Positions 1 to 11,327 of a DNA stretch of 64,000 bases are shown piece by piece (position 1 is the first letter of the stretch; each line of letters opens with the position of its first letter). Source of the DNA: Umbelopsis ramanniana AG (lineage: Eukaryota > Mucoromycota > Umbelopsidomycetes > Umbelopsidales > Umbelopsidaceae). The position numbers and the translations under genes are program-made. The notes under the pieces are model-generated. The model made no database searches. It was given only the letters and a program-made list of their open reading frames with translations, and had not been told where the DNA came from. Location of the stretch: positions 248,001 to 312,000 of the forward strand of contig NW_026252100.1 in NCBI RefSeq assembly GCF_025399195.1. Reading direction: 5' to 3'.

Positions 1-522
1 CGGATGGACATTTCGTTAAAATCACGATTATCTCGTATATGTAGCAAGTCTTTGTAAATGGTCTACAAAGTGATTTCAAAGAAAACGAAGAAGCAATTCA
101 CGTTTTAAACGATGCCCTATCGTTCTTTCTCGAAAATTTAGTTTCATGATAATCATGTCATGTATTCAATCTAACAAGCCTCTATTCATTCACTGCTGAT
201 TAAGAGACGCAGACTCCGTTTGGCATCCATTAGTAATGGGGCTCACAGTAGGCTTGTTAATATCTTGCAAAGAGGTTCTCCTTCCAAGCCCGACATAATT
301 CGATGAGGCTTCCCATTGCGGGCAATGTTTGTGCCTGAGCCACAAATGCAAAACCGACAGTAGTAAATTTCGCCACGGCTATATTTCTAAAAATATTCCC
401 CATTTTGCGTGAACTTCGTACGTAAGCAGACGAGCCTCGCTGGTATTGTACATCTTTCCAAAATACGATATAAAGTCACTGACCTTAAGATAGCTTTCTC
501 AACTTCATCCTTTGAATACATC
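1..522. other. 5' edge region and upstream of the DUF3455 gene
   Basis: No gene is visible here. Open frames are short and have no family signature. A TATA-like TATAAA lies at 469-474, about 50 bases before the start codon of the next gene, and is a plausible core promoter. The rest is unassigned. Confidence 0.5.
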
Positions 523-1174
523 ATGAATAAAAATTTCCATCGAGTCATCGCCCTCTTGGTCGCCTTTTCCAGCTTGAGTGCAGCCCTCCCTGTCAGTACC
601 GTTGACAAACATCTTCAGCTTTTAGCCAGAGATGACGCATCAGGAGAAGGTATTCAGCTACCACAGGGTGCGAACTTGAAATTCTCACTGTTTGCCGAAG
701 GAACTCAGGTAAAGAACGAGTGTCCATCCATTCGCTGACATAGTCAAATCTGTATTAATCGACACTTTTCCTTAGAATTATACTTGTGATAGTACAACGC
801 ATATGTGGACCAATGTTGGCGCCTTAGCTCATTTATCAAACTCAACCCTCGAATACGATCCAAGCAAACTTGTTGGCTTCCATTATTTCACTGAGCAAGA
901 TGGAGTACTTTCTCCAGAGTGGGATTTATCCATATCGGAACCGTACGATGAGAATGGTAATCACGTTATTGCAAAGAAGATCAGTCAATATGCTAGCCCT
1001 GACGGACCAGAAAATGTACCTTGGCTTTTGGTACAAGGCATTGAAGGCGACCTTGCAAAATTCGTCACCAGAATTATTACCAAAGGAGGTGTACCACGAC
1101 AGCCAAACTGTGATCCATCATATAATAACTACCTTACAGTGCCTTATACCTCTCTTTACATGTTCTTTGATTAG
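523..1174 (+). CDS. Secreted DUF3455 family protein
   Basis: Two exons, 523-708 and 776-1174, with a phase-0 GT-AG intron, give 194 residues. The first 20 or so residues form a classic signal peptide (basic start, LLVAFSSLSAALP core), so the product is probably secreted. The mature part has the DUF3455 pattern: LPQGANLKF, then EGTQNYTC across the splice site, W followed by GALAHLSN, a central HYF segment, PWLLVQ, and a terminal TKGGVPRQPNC. The family is common in fungi and bacteria; its biochemical function is not established. Joining the exons restores the NYTC segment, which neither exon has alone, and this supports the splice. Function in this organism is unknown; secretion is inferred. 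Confidence 0.85.
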
Positions 1175-1477
1175 TCCTGTTAAAAGAAGATATTTAATGA
1201 TCCACTTTTGAATGCAGCTGTTTGTAATTCTTGCGCGTTCCCATGCATGAAACCTTATAAAATTTAATTGCGCTAATCCATGATGAGATCGGATGGTTTT
1301 AAAGGTGAAAATCATACTTGAATAAATATGAGAGCAAAGCAATAAGGCTCAAGTCAAAGTGTTCAGGGTCGAAAGTCCTCTGCATAATCGGTATAGTGCG
1401 TCTTCCTGGGATATAATTGCCAAATTAGGACAACGACCCCAGCTGTCTTTTTTCTTTCCTTGTTCAATCCATTGGAC

Positions 1478-2596
1478 ATGACTAGCAGTGCTAAACCAGG
1501 ACATAAAGTAATCAATGAAGGAAATCGACGAGAGGGACATACAAGTGGTATTGAATACAATGGATGGACCATCACTTCCAAGAAGACGTCCATTTGCAAT
1601 TCCCAAGACCTTGATCGGTACAGTTAGATGCTTGTTCACATTCGAGATTCCTTTTCGGTCAACCTAATGACCTTGATCTGATACAGGCTACAAAAAGAAA
1701 TTGGGATACCACTTCCTGAAATGATTTTTGGAAACAACGAAGTCAGTATTCGAAACAAAACAGGTTTTGAGTTGAAATATCGGGCAGAGGACGCTTTACA
1801 GCTAGTTGACAAAACTTCGGAGAGCAACAAACACATCAAAGTAGCATATGCGAAGGAATGGGGAAAGAAAAGGTTGGTAAATGAATACAATTGTAGACAT
1901 GGATGACTAGCTGCTACTATCCATCTCATATCCATTCGTACTAGTTCACAGAATCATGAAAATATTAAGGATGTCATCAAGCCTTATGACTGGACATATA
2001 CAACATCTTATCAAGGCACTTCAGGCAACCAATTCGTCAATACGGACAAAGACATTGATATCGAACGACTCAAACGATTAGATCCGATCTTATATTATGA
2101 TGAAAATATACTATTTGAAGACGAACTTGCTGATAACGGTACAGCAACACTTACAACGCGATTGGTGAGTGCGACTTAGTGGACATATATATTCGCACCG
2201 GTTGTTGATTGTTATTAATCTTAAATCATTCTTATCATATATCTTACGACAGCGCGTGATGCCAACTTGCTTTTTCCTCTTGCTGCGATTCTTCCTTCGA
2301 GTGGATGATGTACTTTTCCGCATAAACGATACACGGATCTACCATGAATTCGGCACTGACTATGTCATACGCGAATATACATCAAAGGAAGATCACTACA
2401 ACTCTGTCAGAGCGGTAAGTTGCGTATAAAATCATTCAGTAGTATACGCGTTCAACATTAATGAAATTCCGTTGCTTAGCAATTGCCAAAGAAAGTGTCG
2501 GAAGATATATCACTTTTGACTGATCCCAACTGGGTGTCAACGGTGCTGCCGACAAATACTCAAACGATAGAAAAACAGATGGCTATTGTCAAATAG
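1478..2596 (+). CDS. TIP41: TIP41-like protein, PP2A/TOR pathway regulator
   Basis: Five exons (1478-1617, 1687-1876, 1952-2164, 2253-2414, 2480-2596) all join in phase and give 273 residues, almost the length of human TIPRL (272). Family hallmarks appear in order: [66 protein letters not shown] and RINDTRIYH followed by IREY. TIP41/TIPRL binds PP2A-type catalytic subunits and, in yeast, acts with Tap42 in TOR-dependent nutrient signalling in the cytosol. Start chosen at the first Met of the open exon, giving MTSSAKPG. All conserved blocks are intact, so it should be functional. Confidence 0.95.
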
Positions 2597-2745
2597 CACA
2601 TTTTTGGGATTGAATGGGCTGCTCAACAATCCACCGTATACATGACGTCATTTAACTTATACTCTTGGGCAAAGTATCTCCAACGCTGACAGTTTGCCTC
2701 TCCACACACAACCACACTCGAGCAATAAACTATTTCATCAGCATA

Positions 2746-4039
2746 ATGACTACATTAAAGATCATGACTTTCAATGTTCGCTTCGACTTGAATCAGGTGC
2801 CCGAAAGACAGTCGGCTGACACCTCTTTGGACGGTGAACAGCCTTGGTCTACAAGGAAGTGGAAGATCGCAGACACAATCTTGCTGTACGAGCCAGAAAT
2901 TGTTGGTCTTCAGGTGAGGAAATAATAAACACTGTAGCATCGCTGTAGGTATGATACTGAACCATCGTATAGGAGCCACGTCATCATCAAGTTCTTGATC
3001 TGGCCGAGCTTCTGTCGGCTGACTATGTATGGGTTGGCTGTGGTCGTAGCGATGGCAAGGAGGATGGTGAATATTCTCCTATATTTTATAAACGGTATGT
3101 GATGACTACATCTATAATTGCGGAAGGAGCAGCTTTAAATAACGAGAACAATAGACAAATTCTTTCGGAAGCCAACTCCAAAACCATTTGGCTCTCCGAG
3201 GTATGTATGACAGGAAAAAGGTTGTTTTGTTAATGAGATTGTTCACTTAATTTCCACACAATAGACGCCAGATCAACCAGGTAGCGTAGGATGGGACGCT
3301 GATCAGACGAGAATCGCTACTGTTGTCACGTAAGGCTTTGCACATTTGATTCGCTTTGGTATACGCCGAGTAAAGAGATTAACTGAAGACGGTATACAGC
3401 TTTGACGTCAAGACAGACAATGGACAGAAACAAATTCGAGTCATCAATACTCACTTCGATAATAAGGGAGAAAAGGCTCGCAAGGAGTCAGCCGGCCTGC
3501 TTCTCAAAGAACTCAGTGCGACACAGCTCCCGATGGTAGTCATAGGCGACTTGAACTCAGAAGAAGACAGCGCGCCATACCTTGAATTGACGTCTCATCA
3601 GTATACCAAAAGCAATGAGTCGACGGGTATACGCATTGAGAAATTGAACAGGTATAGTGCAGTAGAGGAAGCAAAAAGAACTGGTATGCCTACTCGTACT
3701 CCTGGTCACGGTATTGCGCTTCCAACCCACATCCAGTTCAGACCACACAAGCTTGATCCTAAAAATCTCCAACCCATCGTTCAGCAACATGGGTTCAAAG
3801 ATGCCCGATACGAATTGCAGACCCGACTGGAAGGATTTCCTGGCTTCAGTGGGCCATATGGTCACCAAAACACATTCACAAGCTTTGGTGCGCCTGGAGA
3901 GGATCCTCCATCTGTCATTGACTACATACTGCTCGGCAACGAGGTCAAGGTTACAAAGTTTGCAGTGCTCGAAAATAGATACGACGATAAATTGTACATA
4001 AGCGATCATAGACCAGTCATGGCAACTGTGAGCTTTTAA
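2746..4039 (+). CDS. Endonuclease/exonuclease/phosphatase-fold hydrolase
   Basis: Five exons (2746-2913, 2973-3094, 3155-3200, 3265-3329, 3400-4039) join in phase to 346 residues. Catalytic motifs of the EEP superfamily are visible: MTFNVRFD near the N-terminus, GLQEPRHHQ (metal-binding Glu) created by the first splice, WLSETPDQPGSVGWDAD, INTHFDN, VVIGDLNSE (Asp/Asn pair), DYILLG and the terminal ISDHRPV (Asp-His). There is no signal peptide or membrane segment, so it is probably cytosolic. The family includes nucleases, phosphodiesterases and lipid phosphatases; the substrate cannot be told from sequence. The 5' part of the open frame extends upstream, but the Met before TTLKIMTFNV fits the family. 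Confidence 0.9.
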
Positions 4040-4095
4040 TCAATCAAGTTATATTAGTTCTATCCCATTTGTATTTTATGTACATGACGAATGAT

Positions 4096-4626
4096 TTATT
4101 TTTGGTTGATGATGGCATCGTATTCATTTTGGTCCACCAAGCCTTTCAATTGTTTGGACGAATCTTCCTCCTTTGGTCGGATAATGGCCAAAAATCCTTC
4201 ATCAAGTGCATGTGTTCGGATAAGATTAGGATCCTCCAATAAGCGAGGATTGACTTCTGCCACTTCACCGTAAACGGTGGCCAGTATAGGGTATGTCTGA
4301 TCGTCCACGGTGACCTCGCATATGACGGTATTGGGCTTGACTTTCTGACCTTTGGTCTTGCTTTCATAAAAGAATTTACAAGAGATGTTGCCAGTTGATT
4401 TTACAGCAGCATGTTCCTTGCTCAGTCCGAGAATGCAGAGCTTGTTGGGTGGTTGTCGTATATATACATGTGACGCTGGTTCGTAATGAATGGTGAAGTA
4501 CCGGCTCAAAAATATGTCTATGCCCTGGTTCCAATGTGCCGTCTCCTTTGCCCAATGATCGAGATCGTACAATTCCTCAACAGCTGCTGATTTGGACAGC
4601 ACCTCCTTATCCAGTAATTGGTCCAT
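4096..4626 (-). CDS. Abitram (FAM206/Simiate) family protein
   Basis: A single uninterrupted exon of 176 residues. The arrangement matches the Abitram family: YFTIHYEP near residue 43, a beta-rich KLCILGLS segment, then KTKGQKV, VICEVTVDDQTYPI, GEVAEVNPRLLEDP, EGFLAIIRPKEE and a closing helix with GLVDQNEYDAI. The fold resembles lipoyl/GCVH-like beta-barrels. The animal protein is reported to bind actin and to sit in nuclear speckles; a role in fungi is not established. It lies tail to tail with the EEP gene (stop codons 57 bases apart). An alternative reading as a GcvH-type protein is less likely, since no lipoyl-lysine motif is evident. Confidence 0.8.
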   Translation of the reverse strand: MDQLLDKEVLSKSAAVEELYDLDHWAKETAHWNQGIDIFLSRYFTIHYEPASHVYIRQPPNKLCILGLSKEHAAVKSTGNISCKFFYESKTKGQKVKPNTVICEVTVDDQTYPILATVYGEVAEVNPRLLEDPNLIRTHALDEGFLAIIRPKEEDSSKQLKGLVDQNEYDAIINQK

Positions 4627-4965
4627 AATAGTAGATCAAGGTAACTCGATCTTCTCTGCAGCAACTGCACTTACTAGTGACTTGCTTTTTCTCAAAGGGA
4701 GACTTTTCTTTTTTTTTTTTTGGGCTGGGAAAAAGAAATGCATTTGTGGATATCAAATTCGTTATTTACACAGGATTAATCTCCAAGGGCATATAAGCTA
4801 ATAGGGAGAAAAAGGAATACAGTAGAAGGAATGCGTTTGATTCAAGAGATGATAAAAAGAGGACGTTGATGCTCCTCTTGTAGCGGTCAAGCACGTAAAG
4901 TGACGGGTAGTGCTAACATATCAAACAAGCGTATTTTGGAAAAAGAAAGATTCAATCGGATTTCT
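4627..4965. other. Spacer between the Abitram and VID24 genes
   Basis: It holds a T-run near 4710 and no convincing coding exon. It serves as 5' region of the Abitram gene and 3' region of VID24. Confidence 0.5.
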
Positions 4966-6244
4966 CTAGCGGAATTCATATGTGCCAAAAGATCGTTCTT
5001 CGACATGTTCAAGTGTCAAATGTTGAAACCTTGAAAGGAGACGGATATTAGCACGACAGAATTTGGCATTTTTTTCACCAATCAACCTCCATGTTACTTA
5101 CCATTCGCTTTGATGATGGAAGTAATAGCCTGTGATTTGATTTGTCGAACGCTGATAACATATATAGTAGAATCCATCATAGCTTGCTCCATCAATGCTT
5201 CTCAAGTGATGGTCAGAAACCAAGAAATGCTCCTTCCATCTCATAAATATAAAATCCTTGTCGTAAAAGTCGTAAGCAAATCCATCTTGATTGAAAGTTT
5301 TCAGGTAAGGCTGAAAGGCTGGGAATCGTTTCTGCAATGGATGATATGATGAGTAATTGTGAGATATTGATATAAGGAGTAAATAAACACTCTAGTTACC
5401 CAATGAGTATAATCAAACTGTTCCTCGGCTTGCCATTTTCGAGTCAAGAATGAATGCTTTGGTCCAATAATCTCAGCTTCAAAAAAGGTCTATAATAGCA
5501 AGTTCCGAAAAGATACGTTCAAAGATAAAAAAAAGAAGTAGTTCGCGTTAGCGCAAGCGGAAGGGCGGATTAACAACGATAAGTATCGAACATACCGTGA
5601 GCTCTGGAAACTCGGTAGTGAGACCCTTTATGTTAAGGTAGCCACTCAGACAAGATTCAGCTAGATCAACATGCTAAGAGAGCAGAGAAAATAAAAGTTT
5701 GCACAGTCAGTGAATGATTGAATAGGTGAGGTGCTTTGGAATAGCGTAAAGGTTAAAAGTTCCATATTTGGCGACTATTCCGAATGGTATGAGCCGTTCC
5801 CATCAGGAAAACGGTCGCCTCATTCCAAAACTAGTGCAGCACGATCTTGGTATATGGATCAAGACCAATCGCCTTCCTCCCGATGAAGCGCATGCAAGTT
5901 ACCTGAATCTCCACAGCTACTTCGTAACTGGTCTTTCCACTCTTTTGAACGCCCTTGAACTTGGAACCTGGATATAATGCCCCCATTTTTGTACACCTCA
6001 ACCGTTGGTTGGAGATATCCACCCACTGCTCGTCCTCTGACCTACAGGCTAGTGACGGTGCTCGTTTGGGTTGCTCTACAGAGGAGCGTGTTTTAAGTTC
6101 CCGTTCTACCATCTCGTAAGATTTGGTGAACACTTTGTTAGAGCAGTGCTTTGGGCAGCTGTTGCTATCTCTGCAAACAGGGCATACGATAGGGAGTGGA
6201 GTGGTTGTGGTAAGAACAATGGGGGCAGTAGCTGGTATCGGCAT
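4966..6244 (-). CDS. VID24: GID ubiquitin ligase substrate receptor Vid24/Gid4
   Basis: Five exons on the minus strand (6244-5903, 5673-5596, 5489-5400, 5331-5102, 5029-4966) join in phase to 267 residues. The Vid24 beta-barrel starts with [14 protein letters not shown], followed by [61 protein letters not shown] and the C-terminal [10 protein letters not shown]. Gid4 recognises N-terminal Pro degrons and recruits gluconeogenic enzymes to the GID/CTLH E3 ligase. The N-terminal 85 residues lie outside the conserved core and contain a Cys-rich stretch ([14 protein letters not shown]). The first Met after an upstream in-frame stop was used as start. Confidence 0.93.
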
Positions 6245-7229
6245 GTTTGATTGTGAAGAATGGAGAAGTGCGGGAATAACCTTTTTGACGGAGAATCAAG
6301 TTATGGCTGGATTTGAGTCTTGTGATAAGGACAATATGGTTTTTCTATTTGCTGAGGTTATGTCTGTGCTCAGTCGTGATGGCTAATATAACGAAATAAA
6401 ATGCAAAAAAAAGATACTAAAGATGAGTAGAAGTGAGAGAACGCAGAGTGGATAATCAATCCAACACATTCTTTGTGCGTATTTTTTTTTTATAGAAAAA
6501 AAAAAAATTCAGTATACCACATTATTTCAGAAACAGATCCATTCAGAGGCCACGAAAAATTATACAACGATTATTTGTTAATAATATACTGAATGCGAGG
6601 AACGAATCATATCATAGACATGAAAGAAATAGCTGGATGAGTACGCATGATATTGTGTTATGCGCAGCCGACTTACAATGCCGATAGTGTTTTGAGGGGG
6701 CTAGGTACAGTTCAATGACTCTGTTGTTCAAGGCATAACACCGCGTCTTGTATAATGTTACCATCGCCTTCATATGCTGATGTTTACGAGCAGCAGAAGA
6801 TCATTTTCGAAGATAATCGCCTCAATGTCACTACAGAACGAGCTATCATCTTACACTTGCAATTTTCAATGCTTGGGAACGCACAAATATAATTGTCTAT
6901 TATTGCGTTTCCAGCATATTGGATCTAAGAAGCCGGGATTTTTCAGTTGCCCCTAAGTGACCAAGAGCGTACATACAGAAATGACAAATTGACTTTGTCG
7001 TCATGGTAATATCCAACAAATATTACAATAATATAGCAAACCTCTTGAAGTTATTGCCATGAATAACATAATATGGCTTTGAGTAAGGCTTAGCCGCACG
7101 TGTATGGGTTACAAGAGTTGTGCTGTGGACAATCGAATCGCCTTTTGGTACAGCGACAAAAAACATAAAATAATCCGTCACACGTCTGCCAGGTGGCAAC
7201 GTCTCTATTAACGACTCGGATCAAACAAG
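6245..7229. other. Intergenic region between VID24 and the SCY1-like gene
   Basis: Divergent upstream region of nearly 1 kb. It contains T- and A-runs near 6482-6510 and otherwise AT-rich sequence with short frames lacking family signatures. Presumably it carries promoters for both flanking genes; no specific element could be identified. Confidence 0.5.
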
Positions 7230-10200
7230 ATGGCCTTCTTATCTGGTTTTGTCAAAAGTGGTTTGTCCTTGCTGGGAAAGGATGCATCAGCATTTCCATA
7301 CACCATTGGTCCAAAGGTCGAATGGTATGAAAACCAATCAATCTGGTCATTGCATCGTGGAACCAAAAAGGTCAGACACTTGATGAATGCAACATGTATA
7401 ATCTAATCCCCCACACATACTGACTCAAATTGTTGCAGGAGGATAACTCTGAAGTCTCCATTTTCACATTCGACGTAGTAAAGAATCGAAATATGGTTCA
7501 GCTTGCCAAACATGCATACAAAAAAATGCGGACCCTTAGACACCCGGATCTGCTGCGATTTCTCGATGGTGTAGAGGTATGGCAGATATATGCCTTCCAC
7601 TAGCTTGAGGTGACTATGGTGCTGATAAAATTTATCTCAACAGAATGATCAAGCTATAATGATTGTCACAGATGCTGTGGAGCCGCTTTCAGATCAATTG
7701 AAACAAAATGCAGACAAAAATCTCACCTTATGGGGCCTGTACAAAATTGCTGTAAGAAACATTCATTATGATGCGAGGAATAATCATTTTGCTAATGGAC
7801 AGATAATGCTGCAGAGTGCCATCAAGTTCATTAATAATGATTGTGGAATGGTACATGGAAACGTGCGGATATCTTCCATCTTCACTAATAAAGCCGGTGA
7901 ATGGAAGTTGGGAGGGTTCGAATTACTAGACTCAATGAAAGAAGAAAGCCCAATGATAATGGTAAAAAGAGTACATGAGGGCATGGTAACTGGATGATTT
8001 ACTAATGACTTGTATACCAGACTTTTGGTGGAATGATACCCGATGCTAATCGCTATGCCTCGCCTGAAATCAAGAAATCAGGCTGGACTGTCATTAAAGA
8101 GTAAGCTATCATTGCTACTGAAATCTGCTGAAACCTTTGATCCAAACTAATACCATTTTTATTTCAGCTTACCTACTAGTGCAACTGACAGTTTCCAACT
8201 TGGATGTCTCATTTACGAAACTTATAATGGGCATATGGATTCCACTGACAAATTAATGAGTACACGAGGCGATATACCATCAAAGATGCAGAATGTATAC
8301 AAATTGCTCTTAACGACGTCGCCAAAGGCAAGAATTGATTCAGAGCGATTCCTTGACGAAGGGTTACGACCGCAAGGGTTTTTCTCAAATGAGTTTATTC
8401 AAGTCAATTTATTCCTTGAAAATATAACCATCAAGGATCAATCCGAAAAAGATGTTTTCTTCAGGTAGGATGATTTGGTACGAGTAATTTGACGATGGTT
8501 GTTGAGCCCGCAGGCTCACCTCATTTGTATCAGAAAATTGGACAATGTTATCGAGACTTTTCCACAAGAGTTCTCTATCCATAAAATTCTTCCAGAACTC
8601 ATCAACGCTTTTGAATTCGGAGCAGGTAAAGTGATCTATTTTTAAAAGTCATTTTGAAATGCATTGCTTATTATTTATAATCAGGTGGACCCAAGGTGCT
8701 CAGCAGTATAATTAAAGTCGGCGGTCACCTTCCTGACGAAGAATATGTGAAGGTCGTCATTCCATGCATTATCCGTATGTATGCCGCGCCTGACAGAGGA
8801 ATACGGATGGCTCTGTTGGAAATGCTTCCTAGCTATGTGGATCGTTTAACTAAGAAAATTGTCAATGACCAAATTTTCCCACATGTTGTAAGTATGCTTC
8901 AGTGTTTACTGCAAAGGTGAGTAAAAGTACTAAACACTTCTTCAATCGGTCAGGCATTGGGCTTCACAGATGGTGTTCCCATGATTCGTGAGCAGACCAT
9001 CAAGGGAATATTGCTACTGGTACCATTGGTAATGTGAATAATGATGAGATTGTCGATTTGATATATTTTAAGACTTGACGGGCTAAGATTTTCTGTGAAA
9101 TAGTTGAGTGATCGAGTCATCAACTATGATCTTTTGAAATATCTGGCTAAACTTCAGATGGATGAAGAGCCTGGAATCCGAACAAACACTACTATATGTT
9201 TGGGCAAGATAGCGAAGCATTTAAACGCTGCGGTATGTTCAATTTTTATTGATAGATTGCGGACTACAGTTATTGAACGTCATACTTGCATTCATAGACA
9301 CAGAAGAAGGTGCTGGTTCCAGCATTTGCTAGGAGTTTGAAGGATGGATTTCACCATGCCCGAATTGCTGGTCTAATGGCCCTGAATGGTATGGCCTACC
9401 TTCTGATATATCATATATTGTTGCCAGTATTTACTGCATGCTAACTCCTTGCAATGACCAACAGCGACCGCCGAATACTACGATGCCCAAGACTGTGCTA
9501 CCCGTATCATACCTTGTATTTCATTAGTCCTTCTGGATAAGGAAAAGTAAGTTACATCCATTAACATCAACTGCTTATTTAGACATTGATTGACCATCCT
9601 ATCCTTCAGACCTGTCAGAACGCAAGCTTTCAAAACTTTGGATGTCTTCATCAAAAGAGTGTCTGTGTTTGCAGACGCAATGGTAAGAGAGACGCCTTAA
9701 AATGTCACCAAATCCAACCAATGGAAAAATACTGATAATCCCACGTTACATCAGCCGGATACAGCCATTGTTGAAACAGTAGCATCCCCACAGGTCACAG
9801 AAGGCGGACCTGGCGGACCTGGCACGTTTGCAAGATCCAACAGCGCTTCGGCAGCTGCCGCTGGTGTCGCCGGAGTACTGGGAGAGGCCACTAAAGGATT
9901 TGCCGGTTGGGCAGTCACATCCATAGCTACGAGAGTAAGCAGCATTTGTGCTCATTGCAGTATTACCAGTGTTTTATCTAATGATTTTTGCATGTCATAG
10001 CTTGCTTCTCCTGGAGAAATGGCTAGTAGTGCGCCTGTAACTATGCAATCAGCAAGCGATCCAAGCCTGAACAAATATGCAGCAAGGACTGTACCTGCGC
10101 CAGATACCCCTAACCCAGATCGAATTGCTGATCGCTTGGTCCTTGCCGACCTAGATGGAGATCATGGTGACAGTTGGGATAACGATGATAACGATAACCT

Positions 10201-10783
10201 GATTGGACTCGAAGATGATGCATGGGGTGAGGCGTTTTATTCAACATTATTGATCCCCATGGAAGCTGAATGCTGACCCACTCATTGTTATATTTGTAGA
10301 ACCACTGGATACAACGCCAGCACAAGCGCCAGAACCTGTAACGTCCTTCGTTCCCAAAAGAAGTATGGCTACATCAGCTGCAAAAACAATTGTGCCGCCA
10401 AAGGTTGATAGGGCTTTCAATCCCGGTACTATGAAGCTTGGTCACAAAACAAAGTTTGACGGTCAGTATATAGAAATGTTGCTCGCACGGGGTGTAAAAT
10501 GTGTATTCTCACACTGATAGGCAAATCAATAGTGGATGACTGGGGCTTCGATGATGATGTTGAAACCAAATCAGCAAATACAGCTGCTGGCCATATGTCT
10601 ACGAACAGAAGTATATCACCTGTTGTATCTGCACCAGCCACAGTGGCGTCGAACTCGTCTTCAGTGTTATCGAAAGAAGACCGAAAAGCGGAACTTGATC
10701 GAAGGAGAGAAGAGAGAAAGCAACGTATGGCGGAGCTCCGGGATAAGAAGAAAACTGGCGGTATAGGTGCTAAAAAAGTATAA
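7230..10783 (+). CDS. CEX1: SCY1-like pseudokinase (Cex1/SCYL1 family)
   Basis: About 17 small exons joined in phase give roughly 828 residues. The N-terminus MAFLSGFVKSG with PYTIGPKVEW starts the kinase-like domain. It has HPDLLRFLDGVE, GLYKIASAIKFINNDC (after splicing), HGNV in place of the catalytic HRD loop, and GEWKLGGFEL in place of DFG, so it is a pseudokinase. HEAT repeats follow (IRMALLEMLPSYVDRL, GIRTNTTICLGKIA, DGFHHARIAGLMALNA). The tail is acidic/Trp-rich and ends in a basic coiled coil with EERKQRMAELRDKKK. The family acts in nuclear tRNA export (yeast Cex1) and COPI-linked Golgi traffic (SCYL1). The acceptor of the last intron (about 10520 or 10532) and the donor near 7961/7985 are ambiguous. 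Confidence 0.92.
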
Positions 10784-11327
10784 CGCGCTTCTTGCCATTT
10801 TGTCTGTGCTTCTCGCTCCAGGGACAGGTTTTGGTTTTTTTTTTTTTCATTTTAGACATGCTTAAAAAATAACAACCTCCACGTATAATAAAGCCGTGGT
10901 GAAATACTGCTATCATTTATTTACAACTTTATTTATCAGCGGGAACATCAAATAGCGGAAATTGTCCCTTATCTTATTCAATTGACGTTTATGGGAGTGT
11001 GTGTGGATTCCCGGCTGATATATTATTCCGTCGACTTTCTCGGTAAATCAATGGTGATGGCAACCAATCGCAAGAGCGGTTATGGTCTGAAACGAAAGAA
11101 GATGTCGATTACAAGAGCTGGTTCATAAATGATGTATATATGACCTTCATTGTACCAAGCGAGCACTGCGCAAAACCTGTCGGAGTTCCTAATGAAAGAC
11201 ATGATAGCTATAATGCGCTGAAACCCTATTGTTCGGAGTTGTATTTGGTGTGATCTCCCCGGAGGTATATAACTGGGCAATTAGTTGTACTGTCGATACC
11301 CAACAACCACTTCCGCATTCACCTCCT
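10784..11327. other. Intergenic region with TATA element for the M20 gene
   Basis: The first part is the 3' flank of the SCY1-like gene, with a T-run near 10835 and an AATAAAG-type polyadenylation signal near 10886. Toward the end, TATATAA at 11266-11272 lies about 55 bases before the next start codon. No gene is seen. Confidence 0.5.

Noticed and set aside
7962-8020. Later donor at 7986 for the fourth SCY1-like intron
   Set aside because: It would leave an intron of only 35 nt; the donor at 7962 gives a 59-nt intron typical of this window.
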